A stretch of 64,000 nucleotides of DNA, from NCBI GenBank assembly GCA_015680685.1, contig MNCI01033649.1, positions 82,687 through 146,686 of the forward strand. The letters are read 5' to 3'. The position numbers were made by a program, and so were the translations under genes. Below, in pieces: positions 43,020 to 56,196 of this stretch. The notes beneath the pieces were generated by a model, which was not told the DNA's origin, did not search any database, and saw nothing but the letters and a program-made list of their open reading frames with translations. Within the stretch, counting starts at the first letter, position 1; each line of letters begins with the position of its first letter. This DNA is from Gnetum montanum. Lineage: Eukaryota; Streptophyta; Gnetopsida; Gnetales; Gnetaceae.

Positions 43020-45304
43020 GGTAACTCTTTGATTCATTATGTATATATCTTAAGACTATAATCCTTGGCCACAATTCTTAAACCCCATCTTACTAAACCT
43101 CATCTTGCTAGGATGTCTTCCTGAAGATGTCTCTTATGAGACATCTACATATCATAAGAGACATCTCCTAAAAGACATCTACCTCTTAAAGTAGACATCT
43201 ACTTGAGTTTTAGTTCGTTGCGGATGAGATGTCTACTTTGTAAAGAAGATGTCTACTTGTAGTTTTTAGTCATGAACAAGGCATCTATCTTTCAAAGGAG
43301 ATCTTTTCATTAAGAACCCTTATTAAGCACATCTATATAAATCCAAACCCTCAATTTCTTTCATCCAAACATAAGATGATGAAGGGGAGATGACCAGGGC
43401 TTCATCTACAATAGCAATATGTGAATTTTTTTCAGAATCCATGGCCCACAAGAAGGTTGTAACATCAAGGGAACCACACAAGAAGTAGTCAAAGGAAGTA
43501 TCCACTAGCAATCCAAGCACATATGATCCTTAGTTTCGATCAATTAGCACCTAGCACTAGTTTGAGGTAACTCAAACCATTTCTATCATTTTAAGCATTC
43601 TCTTTCTTTCCCATAGCATAGACAGAAGGAGTTAATGAGTTTTTTTTAAGTGTTAAATTGGGCTACCTTCATTTGTATGGATTTTTATGTGCCTAAAATT
43701 CTCATCAGAGAATTGTATTGTAACATTGTTGTTACAAATGCTTCTATTGGGGCATTCACTACCATTGTTGGGGGTTTACTAATTGATGTGTCTCCTTAAG
43801 TTATTATTGCATTACTTGGGATTTCTATTGCTACTATATTTAGAGCCACCATTCATTCCATGAGTGACATTTCTACAAATGGTGTAATTCTAGTTTTCCA
43901 GGATGAATTTTGTGATGCATTATTTAGGGAGCTAGTGTCTCTTCAGAGTGGGAGACTTTATAGGAGTCAAATGGCACTAGATGCTTTCATCTTATCAGTC
44001 ACCATTTTGTATAACATTATTGTAAAAGGAGGAAGTTATAACTATTTTTTGTCTACCCAGTCATTTATTTTCTACTACCTTCTTATAGGATAGCCATTGG
44101 ACTTGGGTCATACTCTCTATTGTGACATGTTGTGTTTGTTTACCTAGGAAAGAATCCTTGGGTATGCTTACCTCATTAGCTTGTTGATCCATTAGAGAGG
44201 TGTACCCATTTTAGAGATGTCTTTGCTTAAAGGTAAGAGAAGCCTTAGTGAGTATGGAGTGAAGAGGAGCTCCTCCCATGCTAATGAAGTAGGACCCAAC
44301 AGTAGGCCAACAAAATCCCAAAACAAGAAATCTTCATCACCATCTTTGACCTCTCCTTAATTAAGAAGGTCTAAATCAATTAGTGGTTAGGTGAGATCTT
44401 CACTAAAGAAGCTACTTTGGCTTTTTTCTCCTACCTTGGGGATCATTGGTAGAAATATCTCTTACCTCCATTATAAACTGAACATAGTAGTTTTACCTTT
44501 TCCTATTGATGGGAAACAGTTTGAGGAGATCACCACTCTTCCCATCTTAGATAGTGAGGAGGACCTTCCTGCTCTATTAAGCCATTTAGTAGTAGCTAGA
44601 CTTTCCTGGGCCTATGACTTGAAAAATAAGTCTAATTCAAAGGAGCTTGATCTACCACCAACACATGTTTAGGGGGAGCATCCTAATCCCATGCAACCTT
44701 AACCTAGTTTACCTCATCAGGTTGATGCTCCTAGGTCTTTAGAGTAGTAGGCCATGGAGAGCATCTTTGAGACTTCATCCCAATGAAGGTCTACCGATCT
44801 CATCACCTATTAGAGGAAGGGTGATTTCTCATCTTCTTAGCTAGCTCCATCTTAGCAAGATCCACCAACTTCATCTTGATTTGAAGTGAAGCAATTAGAG
44901 TCCTTTTTGATGATGTCCAAAAAGGAGAAGACAATTTTTGATGATGTACACATATGTGGTTTTTGTTGTGGACTTTCACGTATGTGATTTTTGTATATGC
45001 TAAGGATATTTTGGTAGTTGTACGTATTGTGGATAATTTATGGATAGTTTATGGAGAGATTATGCTTGTACATCATGATTATGTATTTTTTTTGCTTTAT
45101 TATGGAGACAAGTTTTACCTTTGCATAGTATAGTTTCACTTTAGATTTCATGCAATCTCTAGACTATGTCGTGAGCTTTAAAGCCATTATCCCAGTTATA
45201 ACCTTAGCTACCATTGAAATTTATATGTCTTAAGTATTGTTATAATTTAATCTTGCTTAAATTGCATGTCTACTAACCCATGTTCTTAAGCTTTGAACAT
45301 CACC
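43020..45304 (+). other. Internal region of copia-type element, no pol found
   Basis: About 2.3 kb with frames at 43860-44093 and 44391-44672 that match no family I recognise; the second has an acidic stretch (LDSEEDLPALL) and a Ser/Lys-rich lead. 43110-43310 is rich in AGACATCT / AGATGTCT motifs. No integrase or reverse-transcriptase motif is seen. A captured or second ORF is possible but unsupported. Confidence 0.5.
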
Positions 45305-45318
45305 AAAAAGGGGAACAT
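45305..45318 (+). other. Polypurine tract of copia-type element
   Basis: AAAAAGGGGAACAT directly before the 3' LTR (TGTTGACC). This is the typical form of the plus-strand primer in copia elements. Confidence 0.85.
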
Positions 45319-46412
45319 TGTTGACCTTTTGCTATATCAAAACTTTAAGAAAAATGCAGAAAAAAGGATGTTTGTTGTGGATGTTGTATTTACAAGTCAT
45401 GAACAAGGACTCAAAGAAGCATGGCACTTCATAGAAAAATGAGAGCATGGACAAGTATGAAGACTACAAGCTAAATGAAGATGCTCTAAGGATTGAGAAG
45501 AAACCAAACTAGTGAGAGAAAGCCTCAAGAACCAAAGATCAAATGTTGAGAAAACGTCTCCAAGGAGCAAAAAATATATTGGCTAAATGGAATTCTTTCA
45601 TAAGAAGACATCTTCCAAAAATAGGATATGACTCCTTTCGAAAGAATACATCTCTCTAAAGATGTCTCACTTTATAAAGAGACGTCTCTCTAGAATTGAG
45701 GTAGATCTCATGTAGATGTCCCAACTTCGAAAGAGACATCTACACTAGCCATTAACTAGCCATTACATGAATTCAAAGATATTTTTTGAAACTCTGTTGC
45801 AATAAGAAGACTTCAAATTCTTAAGTATTGTGAAAGCATTGTTAACATCAAAGCTATCATTGTATCTTCTATGCTATTGTACTTGTGTACTTCATTTGTC
45901 ACATCATTTACTTGATTGTTTGTAGAATTGTGCTTCAAAGTACAAGGACTTGTAATTTAACATACACTCTTTCATTTTGTTTTTTTTTCTCTCTTTCTTA
46001 TAGCCCTACGGGGTTGATGTGCTTCTTGTAAGAAGGCATCATAATTGAGCTTGTTGGGATCTTAGAGGATTGAGTGTTTATACAACATCAAAACACTCCA
46101 AAGCAAAGCTCAATTTTGTAAAGGTTGTGGAATCCTTAAAACCATATTCTAAGCTTATGGAGACCTTGTGGGACTAAGTGGTTTCACTATGACAAAACAC
46201 TCCAATGTAGAGCTCAGAGCTTGTACATGGTGTTGTACCCTTCAAACCACATTTTTAAGAAACAAAGTTTGGAGGTGTGTAAGGATTCTATCCTTCGAGT
46301 GTGGACATATCCAAGTTGGGGAACCACATAAAATTTGGGTGTGGTTCTTATGGCTGATCAATTTTCATTTTGAGGAACTTATTCAAGCCCCTTTCTAAGT
46401 TCTTGATCCTCA
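45319..46412 (+). repeat. 3' LTR of copia-type element (1094 bp)
   Basis: Colinear with the 5' LTR, ending CTCA before the target duplication AGTCT (46413-46417). A frame at 46168-46398 is a by-product of LTR sequence. Confidence 0.9.
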
Positions 46413-46417
46413 AGTCT

Positions 46418-49299
46418 TATCTAATCTTTTCAAGATCTCAAATATTTATGTGAATTTGATAAGATATTTTTCTTCTTCATACAAATATCTTAGCCTATAA
46501 TGCTACTACAATTACAAATGGGATCATTACATTACTAAAAGCATTGCAAATGATATGAAATCCTTATCTACTTTAAAAAACTAATAGAATAAGATATCTA
46601 TTCTCACTTGGAATATTTGAAAATAACTCTATCACATCATTATTCAACTAGTTATATCAAATAAATATTGAAAAATAGATAGAAGAAATTTAGAAGCTTT
46701 TCTTACTTGATGAATTTACATTGAAAAGATAAATACAATATGATATCATTATTTTTGAAGAAAAAATAATGTCATTAGAAGTTGAAGCTATTTGTTAATT
46801 TATAGCCTATATTCATAATCTTTTTAAATCTTTGTCGGATAAATACTTCAAAACAATGATGATTATTGGAAATTGTGTAGGGTGCTATGTGTTTCATGCT
46901 CTTGTTTATTTTCTTAAAGTTTTTGTTAAAGTTTATTTACGATGTTGTCCATATGATCTAGGTGGTTAGGAAGTTTGTGTATCAAAAAATAAACTTCATA
47001 AAATAATATGCATACACATGTGCATGTGCATAAAGTAGTGGGTTGTTTATGTATTTAAGTCTTTTGATGTGGTGTCATACATAATAAAAAGATTCTTTTT
47101 AGTGGGTTATTAGTAATGAAGGTATTCAAGTTAGAAGATGATGGAGAGCTCATTCATGACTCTTATTGGTAAGTGAAGTAGTGGCGACTTCATTGCCCAC
47201 TTTCTTACCTTGTATAAATATGTGCTCATGTGCTACCGATATTTCCTAAGAGGAGGGCATCTATTATTTTGCCATTTTTGTATGTTTAATTCATTTTTTC
47301 TATGCTAAAGTCCTTAAAATCATTTTTCTCTTTGATTCTCTTATTCTCTTAATGATTTACTTACATCAAATTCCTTCAAGCTTTTAATTCTCTAAAATAG
47401 GTTCACATTCTCTCATGGTGCTCTCATTATCTCATCAAAAGCTCTCAGTCTCTCACTAAGATCTTATTTTTACAAATAGATCTTATTTCTCATCATTGTT
47501 ACAATTTGATTTACAATCTAAGCTTTCAAACTAATCCAATTCTTGATCTTTTTCAATTTTCAAGGATTTTAAAGAAGTTAATCAAATATATTTTTTCTAA
47601 CTATTTTAGTTTAATTAAAGGTTGATTATTAACCAATTGGAGGTGTACATATTATTTTTGATGTTTTTATAAGTATTTTTTGAATTTGTACATAGATCTT
47701 AATCAAAGTTCTTCATCCCATGTATTTTCAAAAGTTCATGTAGAACCACAACCTAGCCATGAACTCATCACAACTTGTGATGAGCTTAATTTTGATTTTT
47801 AGATATACCATAACTCATGGTCAACTTATGATTAGTCATTCTTCTATACCACAACCTATGGTTAGCTTATGGTTACTTACATAATGACCATAACTTATGG
47901 TCAAATTATGGTGTTTTTTCTTACATATTACAACTCGTGGTTTGTACCTTTGTCAACCATGACCTCCATTTCATATTTAGCAATAATTTTTTATCACTCA
48001 TAATTAATGATGACCTCATGATGTGAGATCACGATCCATGGAAGAAATACTAGGCTCATGGAAGATTGACTATGACTGATGCTATAATACTACAATCCCT
48101 TGCCAATCATGATCTAGTGTGAGCCAGAATTCTTACCATAGATACATCTTAAGGATTAATTCCATCACTTAAAATTCTAATAATGATAAAAATCCATGAC
48201 AAAGGATGTCTTCATGAGGGAGTCATATGGCTTAACAAAGGGAATGTTCAAGAGTACATTCTTTATTTTGATCTAAAGCAAGTTCATAAATTGGTAAAAC
48301 AAGTACTATTTCAAAACCTTTAAATAAATGTAGATGAAAAAAACATTTATATTTGAATAGTATTAGTGAGGCCTTAATTCAAAGGCAAACTATTTATCCA
48401 GTATTATTTCACATGACTTGTAATGCATAATTACTAGAGCATGAATGGGATCTCATCATCTAAGATTTAAAATAAATGAATGACTTAACATTCCACATGA
48501 AGAATGAATATATCAACTATGCATTACATAGCTTTAAAGATGAATACTTATTTTTCTACAGTATCCTACATTTAAGTACATTAGACATAGATGGATTATT
48601 ATAGTTGCAAGTTTGGTTATTTTTTATTAAATGTTATCAAGAATACGTGGTAATTTTCTTAATGATATTTTCAAAACTCATAGCATGTATATTTCTAATG
48701 TTCAATATATCTAGAGGGCTCATAGACACAATAAAATTTTAGTTGTAGTTTCATTTTTCTTAGTTTCCTATTAGGAAGGTATTTACTATATTGGGAATAT
48801 TTTAATTTCAAACTCCTAAATTATAGCAAAACTCATTCTATTAAATTCATTATACAACTAACATTACTATATTATTATAAAAATTAGTATTTTACATTCT
48901 GTTGGTTGGTATTTTCTACTATGATATAATGAACTATATTTATCTTTCTAGCTCATATTGGTTTATGAAATCTTTTAGTTAATTGTTGATTCTTCTATGA
49001 TGCTTTAATTGTTGACTACGCTTGTGTCATGAATGACTAATTAAATTCTTATTGAATCAAGGATTATGTTGTGCTCATGCAAAATTTTCTTGAAGAGAAT
49101 AGTTAATTTTATAATTTAACTCACTAAAAAGACAATATTAAATATCTATTTAAAGATATTTAATATGATTATAAAGATATTTTTTGATTTTTAAAAGTTA
49201 TATAATGGTAAATTGATCATAAATGAGATTAAAAATGAGATCATGAGTAACTTCCTAAAAAGGTAATTCATTTTCTATCATAATTCAAAATAAAAATAT
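46418..49299. other. AT-rich intergenic stretch
   Basis: No gene recognised. The stretch 47710-48110 holds degenerate short repeats around CATAACTCATGGTCAACTTATG (listed as a finding). Remaining sequence is AT-rich without clear structure. Confidence 0.55.
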
Positions 49300-52200
49300 T
49301 GAATAATATTTACAAGTTCTTCATTGGAACTTAATAGTTTCTCAATGGTAAATTGATCCCTAATGAAATTTACAATAGATGGTAGTAAATTCCTAAGAAG
49401 GTAGTCATCTATAGGATTAGTTGGATAATATTTTCTAGATTGAAGGAAGTTTCCTTTTTCTTCATAAATAATTTTATCACTTGTTTCATCAACTATGATG
49501 ACATCCTCTCATCTATACTAGTTGCCAATAATTTCAAAAAGCATTATAAAAGCTTTTGAAAAATTGAAAGCATAGTTCCTTTGCGATAAAGTTTTTGACA
49601 TTGTATTTAGAAACAAGTGAATTTAGGTTTTGCATAAAGATCCTTAATAAGATAATTTACTATTCTTTCTACATTAGGTGACTAAGCTAAAAAGCATAAT
49701 GCATATTTAAATCCTTCTTTAATTGAGTATGAAACTCATGCATACTAGGTTGAATATAGTAGTACTTTTTCTCAAGAATAATGCCATATTTTGTCATAAA
49801 CCATCTTTAGTTCTTTTGCATTTTAAAAATGCACATCCCTTACAAGTACCTTGTTTAAGTTCATTATGACCATTTTTTCCTTTTATTTTTTCATTTTTAT
49901 TTGCAAATATTCACAATATGTTCAACAACTAATAATATCATTATTCCAATTTAAAATATTTAAAAATTAATTTTAAAATATTAAAATATTGAGAATGCAT
50001 ATTATAAATTATAATATTCATCATAATAAACATGAAAAAAAATATTAAAAAATCTTAATATGACAATAAACTTGTTAAATGAGAAATAACAAAATAGAAT
50101 TGAAGATAGTTACTAAATATTATAAGCATCTTGTATGCTAGTTAAAGATATTTAATATATTGTATAGGATTCTCCTTCTATACCTTTGTACATCTAATGC
50201 CCTAAATGATATTTTCCTTATATTTATAATGTTTATTGCATAATATTTTCCTTACATAAACATCACAATCACATCCATTTCTTTGTCATGGTATATTTCT
50301 TTGAAATAATTATCTCCATAGTTCCTAATGAAATTAACCCTCTCTATTATAAAGAGTATGTTGTTTCTTAAAGTACTTGAAAATAATATCATTTTTCTCA
50401 TTTTATTCAACATTACTATGAAGAAGATCCATGAGTAATATTAAACTTGTCATGATGATAATAATAAGAACCCAATTAAATATACTTCTTTCAATCTTGA
50501 TGTTTAGTGGAAAAAAAAAAATTTGGTATATGATAAATGTAATGCCTCATTAATGTATCAATTTTAAAATAATTTTTCTTAATTTTAACTCCCCATCTTA
50601 GCCTTTATATGTTCTACATAATTCAGGTAATAATGAAAAATAAAAAAAATAATATGTTGAATGAAATTACAAGATTGATTGCATATTTTTGAAATAATAT
50701 TTGAATATTGTATCTTCTATCTCTTGTTTTGATCTTAAACTTCTTAAATCCTTTCCTATGATAGCATCACCATCCACCAAAAGTAATACCTCATAATAGT
50801 ATTTTGGCAAAGGCACTGCGTTATAAATTTCAACTTCATTAGCTCTTCAAACTATTTCTTTTAATTTATCTAATCAACAAGAATTAAAGCATAGATGTTA
50901 GACATATTGGAAATATGTTAATAGAATAGATATTAAGAAATGAATTAACATAATATTATTACTATAATGCCTAATTATATTTAATAACTCTATCATTTTT
51001 CTAATTTAAAATGATAAGATAGAATAAAATATAGGATCATACCTTGTTTATTAGGAATTTTTTTAGAACATACATAGAATTATATATAAAATTAAGTATA
51101 TCCATATAAATAAAATTATAAGACATAAAATTATTTTCCAAATGTGGTCTCAATGCATTTTTTGGGTGTCTTTGCACTAATGTTTTTTAAAATAGTTGAT
51201 GATGGTAGACTTCTTTCCTAAAACATAGAGAATAAAATCTATTATAATAATTATTTAAGTAATTATTAAAACTTAAATTAAACATGTTGTATTATAGTTA
51301 CCTTACTCTTATTTGTAGGACCCCGACTTGTTATGCTTTATCTAAGGATTTGAAAAGAGATTTTGTAAACAAAACATTAGAATTTAGTAGATTGAATCAT
51401 TCCCTTACTAAAGAAATTTCTCTTTACATTACTTCAATGAACATATAAACTTACCAAGTCCTCATCTATTTCTATTTCTTCATCATCAATAAAATTATTA
51501 TTAGAGCCCTAAGTCTCTTAATCTTATGTCTCCTCCTTGGCTTTCTTTCCTTTGACATCCTAAATTTCTAGTATTAGTATTGGTCTTTAGGATATCTAAT
51601 GTCAAATGGCTTCTCATCCATTGCATTTTATATCTTAGTTGTTGCAGATCATAAGAAGCAACAAATATTATCATCATGCATAGATATAGCACCAATATAT
51701 TTGTATGTAAGCAATCCTCTAATTAGTCTACTACAATAGAACAATGATATGATGAAGAAGATATCCTTTGTAATCATTTTATCCTTCATTAAGATGACAT
51801 TGATAAGCTTACTTCAAAAATCAATTGATCTATATGAATTATAATCTACATCTTCTAGAATAGTAGCATTTGGAAGGATATCTTTAACTGCTTCCACATC
51901 AACTGTATTCATTTTATTAATATGACAATCATAATCTTCAAATACTTTTGGTAATTCTACTATTTCTATCATTATGAAGAAACAATAAATCAAAACATAC
52001 ATAGTTTTCTTCTTATAATGGTCACTCAAACAATATCTAAATGAGATGTTATTATAGATACATTCCTTAAGGTCATTTATATAAAAATTAAATAAATGGT
52101 AGTTCTGTATGTCAATATTTATAACTACTCTAGAGAATATAGTGATTATCCTTTGAATAAATTTAAATAAATTATTAAAAAAACAAAAGAATCTGTAATA

Positions 52201-53650
52201 GTTGTGTTTTCAAAATCCATGAGTAGATAATCGATTTCTCCATGGAGGATAATCTCTTTTCATATTTTTGCAATGTAAAGTCTACAAACTCAAGGATTTT
52301 TTCTATAGCAGAAAAACTATCTATTTCCTAGATGAATGTGACTATCATCTCCTTTGTAGCTAGATACTTCAAGTGTTGATGGAGCATTCACTAAACTAAA
52401 GGCTCAAGCCTTAGTTCACATTTAGCGAACTCTACATTACTAAGTAGACTCACAAATATATAATCATCAATTGAATATTTATAATAATATTCATATTTAA
52501 AAGTTAATATATTTGAAAATATAATTTTAATATGATGAAATTAAACTATTAAATCTCTATTAATAAAAAAATTGCATAAGAACTAGTTTTAATAAATGTG
52601 AGTGCTTTATCTAGTTACATTTATGTACTAGTATGATCATTCTATTTATTATTAATTTGAAAGGTTCATCCTTTCCTTCCAGATATTTAAAGCACATATC
52701 TCCAACAAGTAGCACATCAACACTTTTTTCAATTTCATGTGGGTGCAAACCATATAGTGAGTGAAAAAGATTTGCAATCAAATATTTTAGGTTGTTCTCC
52801 TTGAAATTTTCATTTGATGAAATCATGGGATAGCACTGCAGTATACCAATTTGACACATAGTAAATATTTCATTCCACCTCTTAAAGAGTACATCATCAA
52901 CATAAAGAGAGATTTTTCTTTTCTATAAAGCCTTGAATGTTGATACACTATAAGTTAAAAAATAAGAAAGATAACTTAAAATAAGATAATCTCATTATGC
53001 ATAACCTATAAGTGTACTTAGAGTTCTTATCATATAAAATCAATATAACAAACTTACTTAAATATAAATTTAAGGCTACTGTAAATAGGTTGTAGCTTTT
53101 TAGACATTCCTCTAGTTAATAGTCTATGAATGTTATTTTGTGACAGATAGCTTCTAGCATGCCTTAGCATCTCTATGTATGATGGATCATATTTCATTCC
53201 TTGTACCTAATTCTAAGAATAAAAAATATTTGTAATTATTGAAACTAGTGTATCTACTTTCAAAACCCTAGCATGATGAACTCAATAAATATTCTTAATA
53301 GCATGTTCAACATCAACTCTTTCTAGTAAAATCTTAGCTACTAAATTAAGTGTTGTCCATCTAGAATCTAGAAACATATATCCTTAGCATGAATTTTAGT
53401 TTCATTTATTGGCATTAATCCCTTATCATTAAAAGCCTTGTAGGCCATCAATATACAATCATGCACAATAGTAATAGTAACAAGATTCTTTATCATTAAG
53501 GAAATAAGTTTCTCAACATATTTCATACTCATAGTCCAAACACTAAGCCTATTAGGAGGTTGATTACATTGGTCAATTTTGATCTAATAGCTTGTTGAGA
53601 AACTAGGATGGAAATATTCTCTCTTGGTCTTTGCTAGCTTAATTCCCTTA
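49300..53650 (-). pseudogene. Unidentified multi-exon coding remnant
   Basis: I do not recognise this gene. Several protein-like segments, each broken by stops and separated by AT-rich intron-like DNA, lie in the same orientation. At ~53440-53560: QPPNRLSVWTMSMKYVEKLI and onward. At ~53110-53210: MKYDPSYIEMLRHARSYLSQ after an acceptor-like TTATTCTTAG. At 52611-52950: a continuous 100-codon segment including NLFHSLYGLHPHEIEKSVD. At ~52230-52420: IEKILEFVDFTLQKYEKRLS. At 51814-52029: VEAVKDILPNATILEDVDYN. At ~51450-51700: an acidic DDEEIEIDEDL piece. At ~49330-49510: DVIIVDETSDKIIYEE. The amphipathic helical look suits a large eukaryotic protein. Whether one gene or several, and host or transposon, is open. 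Confidence 0.35.
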
Positions 53651-54639
53651 TTTACAACCTAGAATAGATTCATTCCAGAAATAAATCACCTTCAAATACT
53701 AAATCTAGATATTATGCAAAGATAGAAATTTTTGGCTAGAAAAAAAACTATCTATCTTCAATTAGTTTATTAAAAGATTACAATAGAGTTCACAAAACCC
53801 ACAAACATCCAAAATATTTCATAGTCAACAATATGACAAAGCATGAGGTTCTGCAACCACACAATGGGTATTCTTAATGTATGACACAAACAATACAAAA
53901 TCTCCTCCATAACCAAAAATTGAGATCTCAACTCATAAGTAATACATAAGAGAATAGAACACAGAGATCAATGCACCACATGTTGATCTTAGAGTTGCAG
54001 TTAATGTGCTCACCAACTCTCTCTTAGCTCCTCACTTCCAAGAGGATTCTCTCTTACTCATGGTCATCAACAATGATGAATACAATAATATGTATGAAAA
54101 CCTAGATGAAAAGAAATCTAGAAAGATTTCTTCAACTCAACTTGAGGCTCTTTAGATGTTTTCCAAGTCTTCTCATCTTCTTCCTAACTATTTCAATTCC
54201 TTTATCATCATGTTCTAGGTATTTCCGAAATTGGAACAAGCATTTTTGGGATCTTCCCTAGTTGTATAGGTTACCTTTATCCTTAGGAACAGGTCTTTTT
54301 ATTATCCTAGCTCTCAAAAAAAACATATACTATTTTTCCAAGACATCTCCTATGGATCCAAGATGTATTGCCCATGATTTCTTGCATGAGATGTCTTGCC
54401 TGGGATATCTCCTCTAAGATGCCTTACATTTGGCTAAGACATCTCCTCTAAATTCAAGATATCTCATATCACCTCTAGGTCTTAGCCAAGATGTCTTCTA
54501 GTCCTCTAAGACATCTCTCTAGAGTCCAAAATCTACAAAACACACATGTAGGAAAGAACAAAAGGATCAAAAGAGGTGTTCCTACACTAGCTCTCTTAGC
54601 CTTTACAAAGTGAACTCAAGTGAAGAAGCAAGTAGGGGT
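53651..54639. other. Gene-free stretch, possible LTR of the chromovirus remnant
   Basis: Directly behind the chromodomain (minus strand) the sequence CTAAGAGAGCTAG then TGTAGGAACACC (54586) could be a polypurine tract and LTR start, but no second copy is in the window to prove it. The stretch 54340-54520 is rich in AGACATCT-type motifs, like the copia LTR. Confidence 0.3.
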
Positions 54640-55980
54640 TGTAGTGATTCCCCACTCATGAAGCTTGGTCTTGCTAACTGATATAGCATCATCAACAAAC
54701 TAATCCTTCCAATGGATCAAATATTCATGCCTCTTAAATCAATGAGTACTAGAAGTTTCCCTCCACTTAAGTACAATTACCTTCCTCTTAATCGAAGACA
54801 TGGACCAATCAATAGTCCCCTTCAACTCATTGATGCTACCTTGTATGGTCTCATCATTAACTGGTTCATGATAGTGCACAAGATTTGAAACATTAAACAC
54901 AAAATACATACTAACATTGTTTGGTAAATCAATATCAAAGGCATTATCATTAATCTTAGCCTTGATTTTGAAATGCCCTACCTTCTTAGCTTTCAATTTA
55001 GAGAAGTTAACACTTCTCAACCACTTCTTCTTTAAGTGCAACAAAATCAAGTTACCAACAATAAAATTAGACTTCTATTTACCATCATTCCTTTTGAGAA
55101 CTCTCTCTTTAGCCTTCTTTTAAAGATTGAATTTTACTTATGCATGAAGATCCCTCATCTCTTGCACAAAATTAGCTCTAAGTGGAGCTTCACCATCAAA
55201 GCTTTTCAAAGTATCTATCATCTTTGAAGAGAACTTATAGTTCACCTCAAATGAGATTTTTTAAATAGAAAGATGAAAAGCATTATTGTACAAAAATTCA
55301 ACATGATACAACAAGTTTTTCCACCTGTTTTCTTGGTCATTGCACAAACATCTCAATATGTTTAGCAAGGATTTATTTCTGAAATTCAAGTCTCTATCAC
55401 TAAAAGTATTCAAAGGAATATCATGCAACTTTACATCTTGGAAAAAGAAATTTTCAACATGAGAAGCCTCACTCACCTTCATGCATAAAATAAAAGGTGT
55501 CATCTTGAAGAACCTATCCACAACAAGAAATATTGCATTATTTCCACTCTTGGTCTTTGGAATCCCACTCACAAAGTCCATTAACATACTTTTTCATGAA
55601 CGCTTGGGAATTACAAAGGCATATAATATCCATTCATATCTTTATCTCTTTTAAACTTCTAAAAAGTTAAGCACTCCTTCATAAATTTTGAAACTTTTGT
55701 TGTTATACCAAGCTAAAAATAGTGCCTACCCACAAGTTCCAATGTTTTATCTGTATTCATATGACTTGCCTTAACACTACAATGCTTTTCAAAATTTTTT
55801 TTTTTCTAAAATCATAATTAGAAACACATAAATTTCCATTCTTAAATAACAGTTTATCTTGAATATGATAGTCCCTTCATTGGTCTATCCTACTCATTAA
55901 TGGCTCTTTGAGACTCCTCCAAACCTATCCACAATTATCATCATGCTCATAGAAAGAAGAAAAATCATCCATACCTTCAA
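54640..55980 (-). pseudogene. Chromovirus (Ty3/gypsy) integrase with chromodomain, internally deleted
   Basis: Integrase inserts retrotransposon DNA; a chromodomain steers it to marked chromatin. On the minus strand from 55930: IQDKLLFKNGNLCVSNYDF (pre-zinc segment), a frame-broken HHCC region (GRHYF.., KFMKECL), then at 55587-55261 the catalytic core with MDFVSGIPKT, VVDRFFKMTPFI and SDRDLNF. After SDRD about 35-40 residues usual for the family are absent (the part with the YHPQTDGQTE block), joining directly to LLNILRCLC, so the catalytic Glu is lost. 55050-54739 gives the C-terminal domain (LRSVNFSKLKAKKVGHFKI, FNVSNL) and ~54640-54760 a chromodomain piece (EYLIHWKD). No reverse transcriptase is present; that side is replaced by the family A element. 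Confidence 0.8.
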
Positions 55981-56191
55981 CATCAGGTACTCTTGTTACA
56001 TTTCAACCATTAATGGGGTAAAGCTTAAGTTTTAAGATAAATTATAGAAACTACTAATGGATTCTAATACCTTGATGTTTACATGAAGAGGTGCTCTATA
56101 TTTTAGAAATAATTTAGGGCTTACAATTAAAGGAAAATAAATTTTAGGCCCTAATTCTAATTTCAAGTTCCAAAAATTTAAAGCCAGGTTT

Positions 56192-56196
56192 AAGGT
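56192..56196. other. Target site duplication AAGGT (left)
   Basis: AAGGT at 56192-56196 is repeated exactly at 62968-62972, bracketing the family A element and fixing both of its ends. Confidence 0.9.

Larger units (their letters stand above)
39987..46412 (+). mobile_element. Ty1/copia-type LTR element lacking recognisable pol
   Basis: LTRs 39987-41079 and 45319-46412 (1093 and 1094 bp) start TGTTGACC and end TCA. They are flanked by a perfect target duplication AGTCT (39982-39986 and 46413-46417). A tRNA-Met primer site follows the 5' LTR and a polypurine tract precedes the 3' LTR. The 4.2-kb interior encodes a copia-type gag (41135-42800) and obscure frames further on, but no protease, integrase or reverse transcriptase was found. 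The LTRs differ at many sites, so the insertion is old. Confidence 0.9.
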
